From Cellulosimicrobium protaetiae (GTDB taxonomy: Bacteria > Actinomycetota > Actinomycetes > Actinomycetales > Cellulomonadaceae): a stretch of DNA of 64,000 nt. Made by a program: the position numbers and the translations under genes. Position 1 is the first letter of the stretch, and every line of letters starts with the position of its first letter. The notes below the pieces were generated by a model. That model did not search any database. It worked only from the letters and a program-made list of their open reading frames with translations, and was not told the DNA's origin. The stretch spans positions 4,278,001-4,342,000 of the forward strand of contig NZ_CP052757.1 in the NCBI RefSeq assembly GCF_009708005.2, written 5' to 3'. Positions 49,563 to 59,879 of this stretch are shown one piece after another.

Positions 49563-52500
49563 TCACCCGCACGAGAACGCGTCGAACGCGACGGGGTACT
49601 CCCGCACGCCCGTGCCGTCGGCGAACGACCCGGTGACGGTCACCGAGCCGGCCGGGACGGACGTGGCGCGGACCGCGAACGACTGGTACGCGGCAGCCCC
49701 CGGGGCGACGCCCGTGAACGTGCGCGACCCGTACGGCGTGCTGAGCACGACGTCCACCGGGACGTCGTCGCCGTTGACGGCCTTCACCGCCACGTAGACC
49801 TTCCCGGCCATGCAGCGCGGGCTCACGACGACGTCCGTGAGCACGGCACCCGTCGGCTCGCCGGCCTCGACCGTGACCGGGATCCGGGCGGTCGTGCCGC
49901 TCGGGGAGGCCACGACCCACAGGTCGTACTCGCCCGCCGCAGCGTCGGCCGGGACGGTCGCCGACAGCGTCGCCGCCCCGCCGGTCACCGTGGCGGTGCC
50001 CGCCGGGGTGCCCGGGTTCGCCGGGTCGAACGTGGCGTCCGCGGCGACGAGGTAGCCGTCCACGGAGGTGTTCGCCGGCGAGCCGAGCGACGTGAGGTTC
50101 AGGCCCGAGAGCCCCACGCTCACGTCGGCACCCGCGGCCACGGGGCCGGGGAGCTCGTCGACCACGACGCGCGAGCGGTCGAACGACGGCGACACCGGCG
50201 AGCTCGCCTGGAGGTAGGCGATCCACGCGTCCCGGTCGACCAGACCGGAGTCGCGCGGGTCGGTGCCGTCCGTGAACACCCGGAAGTTGTCGCCACCGGT
50301 CGCGAGGAAGGAGAACGTCGCCACGCGGTACTCGCCCGCGAGGTCGATCGGCTCTCCGTCGATCGTCACCGACGAGACGTTGCTCCCCGGGGTCGCGTTC
50401 GGGTCCGCCGTGGACGCTGTCCAGGAGACGTTGTCCGAGAGACCCAGTGCGAGGTACGGACGCGACGGGCGCGTACCGTCCGCGAGGGTCTGCCACTGCT
50501 GCTCGAGCATCTCGACGACCTGCTCGCCCGTGAGGGTCACGGTCCACAGGTTGTTGACGAACGGGAGGACCGCGTTCGCCTCGGCGAACGTGATGACACC
50601 GTCGCCGTTGTGGAACAGCTCGTTGCGCAGGCCGCCCGGGTTGACGACGCCGATGTCCGCGCCGCCGCGCGCCGGGTCGGCGAGCGTCGCGAGGAGGGAG
50701 TCGGCGACGAGGTTCCCGAGCGTCGACTCCGACATGCGGTCGTCACGACCCGAGCTCGGCGACGGGCCGGGGCCCACGTATGTGCCACCGGGGCCGGTGT
50801 ACGCGCCACCGGTGTACGCCGTCGTCACGTCCGCCGTGACCTCGCCCACCGGCTGCGAGCCGATGACCTCTGCCTCGGCCAGCGCCGGGTCCAGGACGTC
50901 CTTGACGGCCTGGACGCGCGGGTACGTCGTGACGAGCTGCTCCCACGGGGTGGTCGTGCGTCGCACGTTGACCGCGGCGTGGTCGACGACCTCGTTCGTG
51001 GCCGTGTCGACGGTCAGCGTGATGCGCCCGACGAACTCGCCGTAGCTGCCCGTCTGGACGATCGGGCGCGTCGCGCCCTCGACGCCCGGGACGGGGGCCT
51101 CCCACGCGTACTGCTTGTGGGTGTGGCCCGTGAAGAACGCCGCGACGCGCGGGTCCGTCCCGGTCACGAGCTCCGCGAAGGCGCCGCCCGCGGCGACCTC
51201 CTCCTCGAGCGTCGACCCGTCCGGCGTCCCCGCGCTGGCGCCCTCGTGCACGAGCGCGACCACGACGTCGGCCTCGCCGTTGGCGGGGTCGCCGTCCTGG
51301 AGCTGCGCGGTCACACGGTTCAGGGCCTCGACCGGGTCCCCGAAGTCGAGCGACGCGATCCCCGCGGGCGTGACGAGCGTCGGCGTCTCCTCGGTGACGA
51401 CACCGACGAAGCCGACGTCCACGCCGTCGATCTCGACCACGTCGTACTCCGGCAGCGCCGGGGTGGTCGTGCCCTTCTCGTAGACGTTCGCACCGAGGTA
51501 CGACCAGTCGGCCTCGTCGGTCACGCGACCCGTGAGGTCCGCGAAGCCCTGGTCGAACTCGTGGTTGCCCACCGCGGACGTGGCGAGGTCGAGCGCGTTC
51601 AGCACGTCGATGGTCGGCTGGTCCTGCTGCAGCGCCGAGGCGAACAGCGACGCGCCGATGTTGTCACCGGCCGACACGAAGGCCGTGCCGTCGGGGTTCT
51701 GCGCGCGCAGCTCCTCGACCGTCCCGGCGAACGACAGCGTGTTGTTCGTGACGACCCCCGTGGTCGAGTTCGTCGAGTACGGCTCGATCCGCCCGTGGAA
51801 GTCGTTGATCGCGAGCAGGTCGATCGTCGTCGTGCCCGGCCCGACGTCGCCGCCGAGGTCGAGGCCGACGAGGACCGGGTCGTGGTCGGAGGACCGGAAC
51901 GGCGTCGTGTCGTAGAGGATCGACGCGTTGTAGTTGTACCGGCTGTACTCGTTGGCGATCGGCTCGACGGAGTTGATGTTCCACACGTCGGTGCCCGTCA
52001 CGGCCTCGACCGCACCGGGCGAGGCGAAGACGTGGTCGAGCGAGCCGACGTAGCCGTCGAACAGGTAGGTCTGCTCGCCCGTGGTCTTCCCCAGGTCGGC
52101 GTAGCCGGCGTCCTTGAGGACCTCCAGCGGGTCCTCCTGGGAGTACGAGTTGAAGTCGCCCGCGAGCAGGACCTTGTCCGTGCCCGCGTCCGCGGCGACG
52201 TCCTCCGCGAACCCGACGAGCGCCGTCGCCTGCGCGACGCGCGACGCGTTGAACGCACCCTGGCCGTCACCCGAGTCCTCGTCGCCGTCGAGCACGGGCG
52301 TACCCGAGCCCTTCGACTTGAGGTGGTTCGCCACGACGAGCACGTCGTCGCTCCCGGCGTCCTCGCCCTCGGAGACCCCGCCGACGGGCTGGAATACCTG
52401 CGCGAGCGGCTCGCGCGCGTTGACGAACGCCGCGTCGTCGAGCAGGATCTGCGACCCGCCGACCGGCTCGGCCGCGTCGACCTGGTAGATGTACGCGAGG

Positions 52501-54368
52501 CGGATGACGTCCTCGTCGGCCGGCACGCCGGCCGGTGACGGGACGAACGCCCACTCGTCGGCACCGGCGGCCGTGTTGAGCGCGTCCACCAGGTCGGAGA
52601 GCGCCTGGTCACGGTCCTTGCCGAACGCCGCCGAGTTCTCGATCTCCATGAGCGCGACGACGTCCGCGTCGAGGGCGTCGATCGCCGCGACGATCTTCGT
52701 CTCCTGGCGGTCGAGGTTCTCCGCGTTCGCGGCGCCGCGTGCGTCGCAGCCCGTGCGGACCGTGATCGGGTTGCCCGCGCGGTCCGTGTAGAACTGGCAG
52801 CCGGCGACCTGGTCGCCGGTCGTCGTGAAGTAGTTCAGCACGTTGAACGTCGCGACCGACAGGTTCCCGCCCACCTCGACGGGAGCGTCCTCACGCGTGT
52901 CCACGAACGTCGCGGGCTGCACCGACGTGGCGTTGCCGCCGTCACCCGCGACGAGCTGGGTGAGCGGCTGGAACGTCCACGCGTCGAACCGGTAGTCGAG
53001 GACGACCGGCGTCGTGAAGTCGACGCCCGCGCCGACGCGCGCCGGAGCGCCGCCCGTGAGGTACGGGAGCGGGATGCCCTTGTTCGCGGCGTTGTTGAAG
53101 TTCGTCGTCGCGCCGTCGTCGAGGACGACGCCGCGCGCCGCCCGGTCCGCCACCGCGGCCTGCGCCTCGGCAGACCCGGGGCGACCCGCCGACGTCGGCT
53201 GGAGGAACGGCTCCGTCCCGGCGGCGAGGAGGAACGACCCGTAGTAGTTCGTGTCGTAGTTGTCCGCGACGACGTAGTCACCCGCCGGCGCCACGAGCAT
53301 CCCCTCGAGCACCTCGCGCTCGGCGTCGGTCGCCGGGAACGCGACGTTCGCCGGCTTGACCTCCTCGGCCGCCTCGTCGAGGACCGTCACACCGCCCGCG
53401 CCGGGGGTGATCTGCGTGAGCGTGAAGTACTCCGACACCGCGCCCGTGACCTCGACGTGGTCGCCCGCCTGGACGGCGGCGGCCCCGGCCTTCGAGTAGA
53501 CGAAGATCGCGTCCGACGCCGTGTGCGACGCGTCCAGGTCGCCGCCCGTCCCCTCCGTCTGGAGGTAGAAGCCGTCGTATCCGCCCGTCGGGTAGGTCGC
53601 CGTGACGACGCCGCGCGTCGTCACGCTCTGCCCGACGAGGGGGCTCGCCGCGCCGGTGCCCTGGATCTCCGCGATCGGGACGACCTCGCCGGGCTCGGGG
53701 TCCGGCCCGCCGCCGTCGCCGCTGTTCTGCGGGGTGACGGTGCTGGAGAGCGAGAAGTCCGCGCTGTTGTCGTCCGTGTCCGCGAAGCCGGTCCGGTTGA
53801 TCGACGCCGGCACGTTGTTGGCCGACGGCGCCGGGCTCACCGCGGTCTCGAAGGTGTTCGAGGTGCCGTACCCGACGAGGTCCACGACGTTCGTGGCGCC
53901 CGCGGCGTTCCCGGCGGGCAGCGTCACCGCCGACGTGGAGCGGACGAGAGCGAGCGTGCCCGTCGTGCCCGACGGGTTGAGGCCACCGGTGGCGTCCGGC
54001 GTCGGCAGCGCCGCGCCGTTCGACCCGTTGGAGCCGCCCTGCACGAGGAAGTAGCCGCCGGGCGCGACGCTGCCGGTCAGCGGCGTCACCCCGGTGAAGG
54101 CGCCCGTGCCCGTCGCCGAGCGGTACTGCAGCGACATGCCGGACAGGTCGATCGCCGCCTGCGTCGGGTTGTAGAGCTCGACGAACTTGTGGGTGTAGGG
54201 GGCGTTCGCGCTGCCCCCGCTCAGGTAGGCCTCGTTGATGACGAGGCCCGAACCGTCGGGCGCGGCGCTGGCGGCGGTGGCCGCCGCGACGGAGAAGGGC
54301 GCGGCGAGCGCCACGGTCAACGTGCTCGCCACCACCCTCCGTCGCCGCAGGTGCTGGTGGTCGGTCAC
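49563..54368 (-). CDS. Secreted ExeM/NucH-type nuclease fused to a UshA-like 5'-nucleotidase
   Basis: A 1601-residue exported protein. After a signal peptide (to about residue 36, ASAAP) there is a lamin-tail-type domain (about 40-215, INEAYLSGG, FVELYNPTQ), an OB-like region (about 230-340), an endonuclease/exonuclease/phosphatase domain (about 500-835, starting NLSVATFNVLNYF, with ALMEIENS and LAGDFNSY), then a calcineurin-like 5'-nucleotidase (about 845-1130, LLAINDFHGRIE, VGNHEFDQG, GHTHKQY), the 5'-nucleotidase C-terminal domain (to about 1390) and C-terminal Ig-like segments. It should cut extracellular DNA and dephosphorylate the products. GTG 54368 follows AAGGAG. There is no sortase motif, so it is probably released. 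Confidence 0.93.
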   Translation of the reverse strand: MTDHQHLRRRRVVASTLTVALAAPFSVAAATAASAAPDGSGLVINEAYLSGGSANAPYTHKFVELYNPTQAAIDLSGMSLQYRSATGTGAFTGVTPLTGSVAPGGYFLVQGGSNGSNGAALPTPDATGGLNPSGTTGTLALVRSTSAVTLPAGNAAGATNVVDLVGYGTSNTFETAVSPAPSANNVPASINRTGFADTDDNSADFSLSSTVTPQNSGDGGGPDPEPGEVVPIAEIQGTGAASPLVGQSVTTRGVVTATYPTGGYDGFYLQTEGTGGDLDASHTASDAIFVYSKAGAAAVQAGDHVEVTGAVSEYFTLTQITPGAGGVTVLDEAAEEVKPANVAFPATDAEREVLEGMLVAPAGDYVVADNYDTNYYGSFLLAAGTEPFLQPTSAGRPGSAEAQAAVADRAARGVVLDDGATTNFNNAANKGIPLPYLTGGAPARVGAGVDFTTPVVLDYRFDAWTFQPLTQLVAGDGGNATSVQPATFVDTREDAPVEVGGNLSVATFNVLNYFTTTGDQVAGCQFYTDRAGNPITVRTGCDARGAANAENLDRQETKIVAAIDALDADVVALMEIENSAAFGKDRDQALSDLVDALNTAAGADEWAFVPSPAGVPADEDVIRLAYIYQVDAAEPVGGSQILLDDAAFVNAREPLAQVFQPVGGVSEGEDAGSDDVLVVANHLKSKGSGTPVLDGDEDSGDGQGAFNASRVAQATALVGFAEDVAADAGTDKVLLAGDFNSYSQEDPLEVLKDAGYADLGKTTGEQTYLFDGYVGSLDHVFASPGAVEAVTGTDVWNINSVEPIANEYSRYNYNASILYDTTPFRSSDHDPVLVGLDLGGDVGPGTTTIDLLAINDFHGRIEPYSTNSTTGVVTNNTLSFAGTVEELRAQNPDGTAFVSAGDNIGASLFASALQQDQPTIDVLNALDLATSAVGNHEFDQGFADLTGRVTDEADWSYLGANVYEKGTTTPALPEYDVVEIDGVDVGFVGVVTEETPTLVTPAGIASLDFGDPVEALNRVTAQLQDGDPANGEADVVVALVHEGASAGTPDGSTLEEEVAAGGAFAELVTGTDPRVAAFFTGHTHKQYAWEAPVPGVEGATRPIVQTGSYGEFVGRITLTVDTATNEVVDHAAVNVRRTTTPWEQLVTTYPRVQAVKDVLDPALAEAEVIGSQPVGEVTADVTTAYTGGAYTGPGGTYVGPGPSPSSGRDDRMSESTLGNLVADSLLATLADPARGGADIGVVNPGGLRNELFHNGDGVITFAEANAVLPFVNNLWTVTLTGEQVVEMLEQQWQTLADGTRPSRPYLALGLSDNVSWTASTADPNATPGSNVSSVTIDGEPIDLAGEYRVATFSFLATGGDNFRVFTDGTDPRDSGLVDRDAWIAYLQASSPVSPSFDRSRVVVDELPGPVAAGADVSVGLSGLNLTSLGSPANTSVDGYLVAADATFDPANPGTPAGTATVTGGAATLSATVPADAAAGEYDLWVVASPSGTTARIPVTVEAGEPTGAVLTDVVVSPRCMAGKVYVAVKAVNGDDVPVDVVLSTPYGSRTFTGVAPGAAAYQSFAVRATSVPAGSVTVTGSFADGTGVREYPVAFDAFSCG

Positions 54369-54669
54369 GCTGACTCCTTCATCTCGTGCGGACGGCCGGG
54401 CAGCAGCTCGCGCACGTCCATCGCTCGAGGACGAGCCTCGGACGGGTCGACGCCCTGCCTCCGCAGGTCATCGCACACGGTCCCGATGAACGGACGGTTG
54501 CTGCCACGTCACCGCCGCGAGAACGTCGTCGCACGTCGTCGTGCTGGGAGCGCCCCCGCGGTCGGCGGCCGGTCATCACCGGACGCTAGCCCTCCGCGCC
54601 GAGGTCCGCCAGACCTGGGGCCGAGAACGTTACGCACCGGTAACACCCGCCCCGTCGGGCAGGGAGGGA
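54369..54669. other. 301-base intergenic region upstream of the nuclease gene
   Basis: The region lies between the start of the nuclease gene and the stop of the sterol-carrier gene, both on the minus strand. A dyad GTTAC-N6-GTAAC lies at 54629-54644, about 260 bases before the nuclease start, and a TAGCGT -10-like word lies near 54590. A clear PhoP-type box of two GTTCACC-like direct repeats was looked for and not found. No coding frame with a start and ribosome site is apparent. Confidence 0.45.
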
Positions 54670-55041
54670 TCAGCGGGAGCGTGCGGCCTGGAGCGGCAGC
54701 AGCCACGAGATGTCGGCCCGCTCGCCCGACGCTCGGACGCGACCGTCCGCGACGGCGTCCCGCCACGCGACCTCGCCGGTCACCAGCCCGAGCCACGTCT
54801 GCGGGTCGGTCTCGACGACGTTGGGCGGCGTCCCCCGGGTGTGCCGCGGGCCCTCGACCGCCTGGACCGCGCCCGCAGGCGGGACCCGCACCTCGACGGT
54901 GTGCCCCGGCGCGACGTCGGCGAGCTCCTCGAGCGTGAAGCGGACCGCCGTGGTCACGGCCTTCCGGTCGGCCGGGTCGGCGCGCCACGCCGCCAGGGCG
55001 AGTCGGCCGGCGGCAGGGTCGGTACGTCGTCGAGCAGGCAC
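54670..55041 (-). CDS. Sterol-carrier-family protein
   Basis: A 123-residue cytoplasmic protein. The block [41 protein letters not shown], followed by a W-rich region [23 protein letters not shown], matches the bacterial sterol-carrier (SCP2-like) family of actinobacteria, which may bind lipids. GTG 55041 gives a short basic N-terminus. It follows the RNB ribonuclease on the same strand with copy B of the nested repeat between them. Function unknown. Confidence 0.8.
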   Translation of the reverse strand: MPARRRTDPAAGRLALAAWRADPADRKAVTTAVRFTLEELADVAPGHTVEVRVPPAGAVQAVEGPRHTRGTPPNVVETDPQTWLGLVTGEVAWRDAVADGRVRASGERADISWLLPLQAARSR

Positions 55042-55068
55042 GACAGCCAGGCTAGACGAGCCGGACCC

Positions 55069-55135
55069 GAGGTCGGCGGTCGCCGCCGAGGTCGGCGGTC
55101 GTGGCTGCCGATCTCGGCACGACCTGCCGACCTCG
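55069..55135. repeat. Nested palindromic repeat, copy B
   Basis: The order is GAGGTCGGCGGTCG, CCGCC, GAGGTCGGCGGTCG, then GGCTGCCGATCTCGG and CGACCTGCCGACCTC. The outer pair and the inner pair nest as in copy A at 10418-10500, and the words GGCTGCCGATCTCG and CTGCCGACC are shared exactly. It fills almost the whole gap between the RNB ribonuclease stop and the sterol-carrier start. It may also act as a terminator for the ribonuclease gene. Confidence 0.6.
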
Positions 55136-55136
55136 C

Positions 55137-56690
55137 TCAACCGACGGTGAAGCGGACGCGGCGCGCGGTCACCGACGCCTCGCGCAGCGTGACCCGGACG
55201 GGGTCGCCGAGGGGCAGGTCCGTCCCCTCGACCGGGGCGCGCACCGCCGGGTCGGCGAGGACGACCTGCCCGCGCCGGGTGCCCGTCCCGCCACCGCCCT
55301 CGCGATCGAGACGCCGGGTGCGCTCCCGGTCGTCCTCGACGTCGACCACGACGCCGTCGAACTCCTGCCCCTCGCGCCCGGCGAGCAGCGCGGCCTCGAC
55401 GACGTCGACGATCGCGCGCTCGTACGACCCGGCACGCTGACCGGTGCGCGCCATCGTGCGGGGCAGGCCGGGCAGGGCGTCGAGCACCCACCGCGGGACC
55501 TCCTCGTCCGCGCACAGCGCGAGGCACACCTCGGTCCCGTAGCGGTCGACGAGGCGACGCAGCGGGGCGGTGACGTGCGAGTACTCGGCGCCGATCGCGG
55601 CGTGCGCCGCGTCGTCGGGCACACCGGGCTCCTGGCCCGTCCCGCCGAACGCCTCGTACGACGCGCCCCGGAACAGCGACGTCGCCTCGTTGAGGAACGC
55701 CGCGTGCCGCGGGACGCGCGAGTCGAGCGTCGGGACGAGCTCGGCGTACGGCGTCTCGCGCGGCCAGTCGATCCCGAGCGCGTGCGCCGTGCGGCGCAGC
55801 CGGGAGAGGTCGCGGGGGTCGGCGGCGGGCAGCGCCCGGAAGACGCCCACCCCGCCGGCGCGCATGAGGCGCGCCGCCGCGATGCCCGTGAGCAGGGAGA
55901 TCTGCGCGTTCCACGCCTCCGCGGGCAGGGTGGACCGGAACTCCAGGCCGAACGTGCCGTCGTCGTGCGGGACGATCTCCTGCTCCGGCACCTCGAGCGA
56001 CACCCCTCCCCGGTCCCGCTCGCGCGCGAGCCGCAGCTCGCCGACCTCGCGGAGCAGCAGCAGCGCCCCTGCGTCGGGGTCGGGGGCGTCGATCCGTGCC
56101 TGGGCCTCGTCGTAGGTCAGACGCCGGGTCGAGCGCACGACGGCGCGGCGCACCGTCGCGTCGAGGATCTCGCCGCGAGCGTCGAGCACGATGCGCCACG
56201 CCGCCGCCGGGCGGTCCTCGTCCGGCAGGAGGCTCGCGGCTCCCTCCGAGAGCACGGCCGGGTGCAGCGGGGTGCGGGCGTCGGGGGCGTAGAGCGTGGT
56301 GCCGCGCTCGTGCACCTCCGCGTCGATCGCGCCGCCCGGCTCGACGAACGCCCCCACGTCCGCGATGGCGTAGTGCACGACGAACGCGGCTCCTGCGGGG
56401 TCCGCCGACGACGCCCCTGCCCGCTCCAGGTGGAGCGCCTGGTCGAGGTCCATCGACCCCGGCGGGTCGATCGTGACGAACGGGACGTCGCGCAGGTCGG
56501 TGCGACCGTCCCCGACGACCGCACGGTCGACCCGGACGACCGCCTCCGCCTCGGCGAGGACGGCGTCGGGGAACGACCCGGGCACCTCCATCTCCCGGCG
56601 CAGGGCGGCGAGCGCGTCGGCCACCTCGGCGACGGGGCGGGGGTCGGGATCCGGCGCGGGACGCGCGAGGCGCAGCTGACGGGCGGGCAC
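55137..56690 (-). CDS. RNB-domain ribonuclease (RNase II/R family)
   Basis: A 517-residue exoribonuclease-like protein. The RNB domain starts at [17 protein letters not shown] (about residues 71-87), where the aspartates bind magnesium, and includes [14 protein letters not shown] and [19 protein letters not shown] near residue 370. There are no cold-shock domains at the N-terminus and only a partial S1-like C-terminus, so it is shorter than RNase II or R and resembles the compact actinobacterial RNB proteins. GTG 56690 is the start. It degrades single-stranded RNA 3' to 5' if active. Confidence 0.88.
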   Translation of the reverse strand: MPARQLRLARPAPDPDPRPVAEVADALAALRREMEVPGSFPDAVLAEAEAVVRVDRAVVGDGRTDLRDVPFVTIDPPGSMDLDQALHLERAGASSADPAGAAFVVHYAIADVGAFVEPGGAIDAEVHERGTTLYAPDARTPLHPAVLSEGAASLLPDEDRPAAAWRIVLDARGEILDATVRRAVVRSTRRLTYDEAQARIDAPDPDAGALLLLREVGELRLARERDRGGVSLEVPEQEIVPHDDGTFGLEFRSTLPAEAWNAQISLLTGIAAARLMRAGGVGVFRALPAADPRDLSRLRRTAHALGIDWPRETPYAELVPTLDSRVPRHAAFLNEATSLFRGASYEAFGGTGQEPGVPDDAAHAAIGAEYSHVTAPLRRLVDRYGTEVCLALCADEEVPRWVLDALPGLPRTMARTGQRAGSYERAIVDVVEAALLAGREGQEFDGVVVDVEDDRERTRRLDREGGGGTGTRRGQVVLADPAVRAPVEGTDLPLGDPVRVTLREASVTARRVRFTVG

Positions 56691-56917
56691 GAACCGACCC
56701 TACCCATCCCCCGGCCGGGCCGTCGCCACGGACCCGCCCCGGCGCGGCTCGCCGACGAGCGCACCCGACGGCGCGCTCGCGGACCGGCCGGCAGAGGGTC
56801 GCGCGGGCCAGGGCGTCCGACAGACCTGGCCCGCGCGTGCGTGCACGCCACCACCGACGCGCACACCGTGAGGCGGCACCCGCCGCCCGGATCGAGCGGT
56901 CGGCGGGTGCGCCCGTC

Positions 56918-57799
56918 TCACATGCCCCGCGTACCGAACCGGTCGCGGTCGGCGTCGCCCGCACCGGCGGCAGCGGCGGCGAGCTCGGCACGGACCTGCT
57001 CGCGCAGGCGGCCGTGGTTCTGCGGCTCGGGCGCGGCGCCGAGCAGCAGCTTCGTGTAGTCGTGCTGCGGGTCGAGGATCACCTGGTCCGACGGACCGCG
57101 CTCGACGACGTTCCCGCGGAACATCACGAGGATCTCGTCGCTGAAGTGCCGCGCGGTCGCCAGGTCGTGCGTGATGTAGAGGACCCCGAGGTTCTCCTCG
57201 CGCTGCAACCGGGCCAGGAGGTTCAGCACCCCGAGCCGGATCGAGACGTCGAGCATCGAGACCGGCTCGTCGGCCACGAGGAACCGCGCCCCCGGCGCGA
57301 GCGCCCGGGCGATCGCGACACGCTGCCGCTGGCCGCCCGACATCTCGTGCGGCTGCTTCGCCGCGAACACCGGCGCGGGCGTGAGGTTCACCCGTTCGAG
57401 CAGCTCGTGGACGCGCGCGTCGAGGGCCTCCCGGCCGCGGGCCACCTTGTGCAGGCGCAGCGGCCGCTCCAGGTGGTGGCCGACCGTGTGGAACGGGTTG
57501 AGCGACGCGAACGGGTCCTGGAACACCATCTGCACGTCGTGCCGATAGGCGTCGAGGCCCCGACCGCGCGTGGCGGACGGCTTCCCGTCGAGGAGGATCT
57601 CGCCCGACGTCGGCCGCTCGAGCTGGGCGATCATGCGCGCGACCGTCGACTTGCCCGACCCGGACTCGCCGACGACCGCGATCGTCTTGCCCGGCTCGAG
57701 CGTGAACGACACGTCGTTCACCGCGCGCAGCCGCGTCCGACGCAGGCCCTTGCGGATCGCGAAGTCCTTGACCAGGTTCCGGACCTCGAGGGTGCTCAT
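56918..57799 (-). CDS. Peptide-type ABC transporter ATP-binding protein (DppF/OppF-like)
   Basis: A 293-residue ATPase with Walker [10 protein letters not shown] (44-52), [12 protein letters not shown], signature [15 protein letters not shown] and Walker [15 protein letters not shown]. The order VSMLDVS and the later [12 protein letters not shown] are typical of the second ATPase of peptide or nickel importers. ATG 57799 overlaps the stop of the upstream ATPase gene by four bases. The last 40 residues are an Ala/Asp-rich tail. It ends the five-gene operon. Confidence 0.92.
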   Translation of the reverse strand: MSTLEVRNLVKDFAIRKGLRRTRLRAVNDVSFTLEPGKTIAVVGESGSGKSTVARMIAQLERPTSGEILLDGKPSATRGRGLDAYRHDVQMVFQDPFASLNPFHTVGHHLERPLRLHKVARGREALDARVHELLERVNLTPAPVFAAKQPHEMSGGQRQRVAIARALAPGARFLVADEPVSMLDVSIRLGVLNLLARLQREENLGVLYITHDLATARHFSDEILVMFRGNVVERGPSDQVILDPQHDYTKLLLGAAPEPQNHGRLREQVRAELAAAAAGAGDADRDRFGTRGM

Positions 57800-58734
57800 G
57801 CGTGCGGTCCTTCCTGGTGCTCGCCGGTTCCCTCGCCCGTGCGGACGAACGAGCCGCGGTCGCCCGTGAGGCTCGGGAACGAGCCGAGCAGGCGACGCGT
57901 GTAGGGGTGCTGCGCGGACTGGAAGATCGACTCCGCGGTGTCGAGCTCGACGATCTCGCCACGCAGCATCACGGCGATGCGGTCGCTGATCTCGAGCAGC
58001 AGCGGGAGGTCGTGCGTGATGAACACGACCGCGAACTCCAGCTGCTCGCGCAGGCGCATGATCTCGCGCAGGATGCCGCGCTGGACGACGACGTCGAGCG
58101 CCGTCGTCGGCTCGTCCATGATCATGACCTGCGGGTTCAGCGCGAGGGCCATCGCGATCATGACGCGCTGGCGCATGCCGCCCGAGAGCTCGTGCGCGTA
58201 GCTGTCGAGGCGGACGGGGTCGACACCGACGAGCTCCAGCAGCTCCGCGGACCGCACCGCGCGCTGCGCGCGAGACATACCCGGGCGATGGGTCTTGAGG
58301 ACGTCGCCGATCTGGTCGCGCACGCTGATGACCGGGTTGAGCGAGTTCATCGCCCCCTGGAACACCATCGACACCTTGTCCCACCGGAACGCGCGCAGTG
58401 CGTCGCCGGAGAGGGCGACGACGTCGATGTCCTCGCCGCCCTGGTCGTGGAACGTCACGGCCCCGCTCGTCAGGAGCGCCGGCGGCTTGAGGAGCCGGTT
58501 GAGGCCGTACGCGAGCGTCGTCTTGCCGCAGCCGGACTCACCGGCGAGGCCGAGGATCTCGCCGCGGTGCAGGGTGAGCGAGACGTCCTTGACGGCGTGG
58601 ACGACGGGCTCGACCTCGTAGTCGATCGAGACGCCCCGGGCCGTGAGCACGGGCTCCTTGCCCACCAGGTACGCGCCGTGGGCGTCGCTCGTCAGCGGAC
58701 CGGTGGTCGCGTCCGGTGCGGTGATGGCGGTCAT
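57796..58734 (-). CDS. Peptide-type ABC transporter ATP-binding protein (DppD/OppD-like)
   Basis: A 312-residue ATPase with Walker A GESGCGKTT (65-73), MVFQGAMNSLNPV, signature LSGGMRQRVMIAMAL and Walker B VMIMDEPTTALDVV. The LSGGMRQR form is typical of the first ATPase in family-5-type importers. A 25-residue N-terminal extension precedes the domain. ATG 58734 overlaps the upstream permease stop as ATGA, and its own stop overlaps the next ATPase start in the same way. Confidence 0.92.
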   Translation of the reverse strand: MTAITAPDATTGPLTSDAHGAYLVGKEPVLTARGVSIDYEVEPVVHAVKDVSLTLHRGEILGLAGESGCGKTTLAYGLNRLLKPPALLTSGAVTFHDQGGEDIDVVALSGDALRAFRWDKVSMVFQGAMNSLNPVISVRDQIGDVLKTHRPGMSRAQRAVRSAELLELVGVDPVRLDSYAHELSGGMRQRVMIAMALALNPQVMIMDEPTTALDVVVQRGILREIMRLREQLEFAVVFITHDLPLLLEISDRIAVMLRGEIVELDTAESIFQSAQHPYTRRLLGSFPSLTGDRGSFVRTGEGTGEHQEGPHA

Positions 58735-59879
58735 GCGCGCACCGTCTCCTTCTCGTCGTCGGAACCCGCCTGCGTCGTCGCGTCCGCGACCTCGTCCGGC
58801 GCCTGGGGGGCCTCCGGGTCGGCGTCCACGCCGAGACCTGCCTTGCGCGCCCGACGCACGCTCTTGACGGCGGCGGGCGCCAGGCGCAGCCGCGGGTTGA
58901 TGATCTCGTCGAGGCTGAAGTTGATGAGCGCCAGACCGCAGCCGAACAGGGCGATGAGCAGGCCCGGCGGGACGAACCACCACCACATGCCGAGGCTCAG
59001 CGCGTTGTTGGCGCTCGCCTGGTTGAGGATCGTGCCCCACGTGATCGACCCCGAGGGCCCGAGCCCGAGGAACGAGAGCCCCGCCTCCGCGAGGATCGCG
59101 AGCAGCACCGCCCCGAGGAACTGGGCGGTGAGCAGCGGGAGCAGGTTCGGGAAGATCTCGACGAGGATGATCCGCGGCGTCTTCTCCCCCGCGACGCGGG
59201 CCGCGGAGACGTAGTCCCGCGAGCGCAGCGACTTGGCCTGCATGCGGAGCACGATCGCCGCACCCGGCCAGGCCGTCAGGCCCAGGATCACGGCGACGAT
59301 GAGGAGCGACCGCGTCTGCAGGTATGCCGAGATGACGATGATGAGCGGCAGGCCCGGGATGACGAGCATGACGTTCGTGATCAGGGAGAGCGCCTCGTCG
59401 GTGAACCCGCCGCGGTACCCCGCGACGATGCCGAAGACGATCGACAGCACGAGCGCGATCGAGCCCGCGATGAGGCCGACCATGAGCGAGCCCTGCCCGC
59501 CGTACGCCACCTGGGCGAAGATGTCGTTCCCGATGTGGTTGGTGCCGAGCAGGTGCTCGGCACTCGGCGGGAGGAACCGCTCGTTCGCCGTCGAGCGCGG
59601 GTCCTGCGTGAAGAACGGTGCCACGAACGTGAACAGCAGGATGCCGGCCACGAGGACGATCCCCGCGGTGAGCTTGCCGGACCGTCGCGGGAGCATCGCC
59701 CGCAGGCCGCGGCGCGGCGGCGCGCTCGGCACGGCCTGCTCCTCGGGGATGTCGCGGACGTCCGGGACGATCCCCTCGGTCGTGCTCGCCGGTGCGAGGC
59801 CGTCGACGACGACGGTGGCAGCGGGCGCCGCGTCGGCGGCGGGGGTCACGATCTCCGTGTCGCGGGTGTTGTCAGACAT
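58731..59879 (-). CDS. Peptide-type ABC transporter permease (DppC-like)
   Basis: A 382-residue permease. A hydrophilic N-terminus of about 60 residues (DTEIVTPAADAAPAA...) precedes six helices; LGTNHIGNDIFAQVAYGGQGSLMVGLIAG is the DppC N-terminal signature and RVAGEKTPRIILVEIFPNLLP is the EAA-type coupling loop. The C-terminus is acidic and extended. The start overlaps the end of the DppB-like permease gene by eight bases (59872-59879), and its stop overlaps the ATPase start. Confidence 0.92.
   Translation of the reverse strand: MSDNTRDTEIVTPAADAAPAATVVVDGLAPASTTEGIVPDVRDIPEEQAVPSAPPRRGLRAMLPRRSGKLTAGIVLVAGILLFTFVAPFFTQDPRSTANERFLPPSAEHLLGTNHIGNDIFAQVAYGGQGSLMVGLIAGSIALVLSIVFGIVAGYRGGFTDEALSLITNVMLVIPGLPLIIVISAYLQTRSLLIVAVILGLTAWPGAAIVLRMQAKSLRSRDYVSAARVAGEKTPRIILVEIFPNLLPLLTAQFLGAVLLAILAEAGLSFLGLGPSGSITWGTILNQASANNALSLGMWWWFVPPGLLIALFGCGLALINFSLDEIINPRLRLAPAAVKSVRRARKAGLGVDADPEAPQAPDEVADATTQAGSDDEKETVRA

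Noticed and set aside
48870-52538. A 1222-codon plus-strand open frame
   Set aside because: It lies opposite the nuclease/5'-nucleotidase fusion, with an Arg/Val/Asp-rich pattern typical of antisense frames in high-GC DNA.
54369-54669. PhoP box in front of the nuclease gene
   Set aside because: A GTTCATC-like word exists, but the second direct repeat at 11-base spacing is missing.
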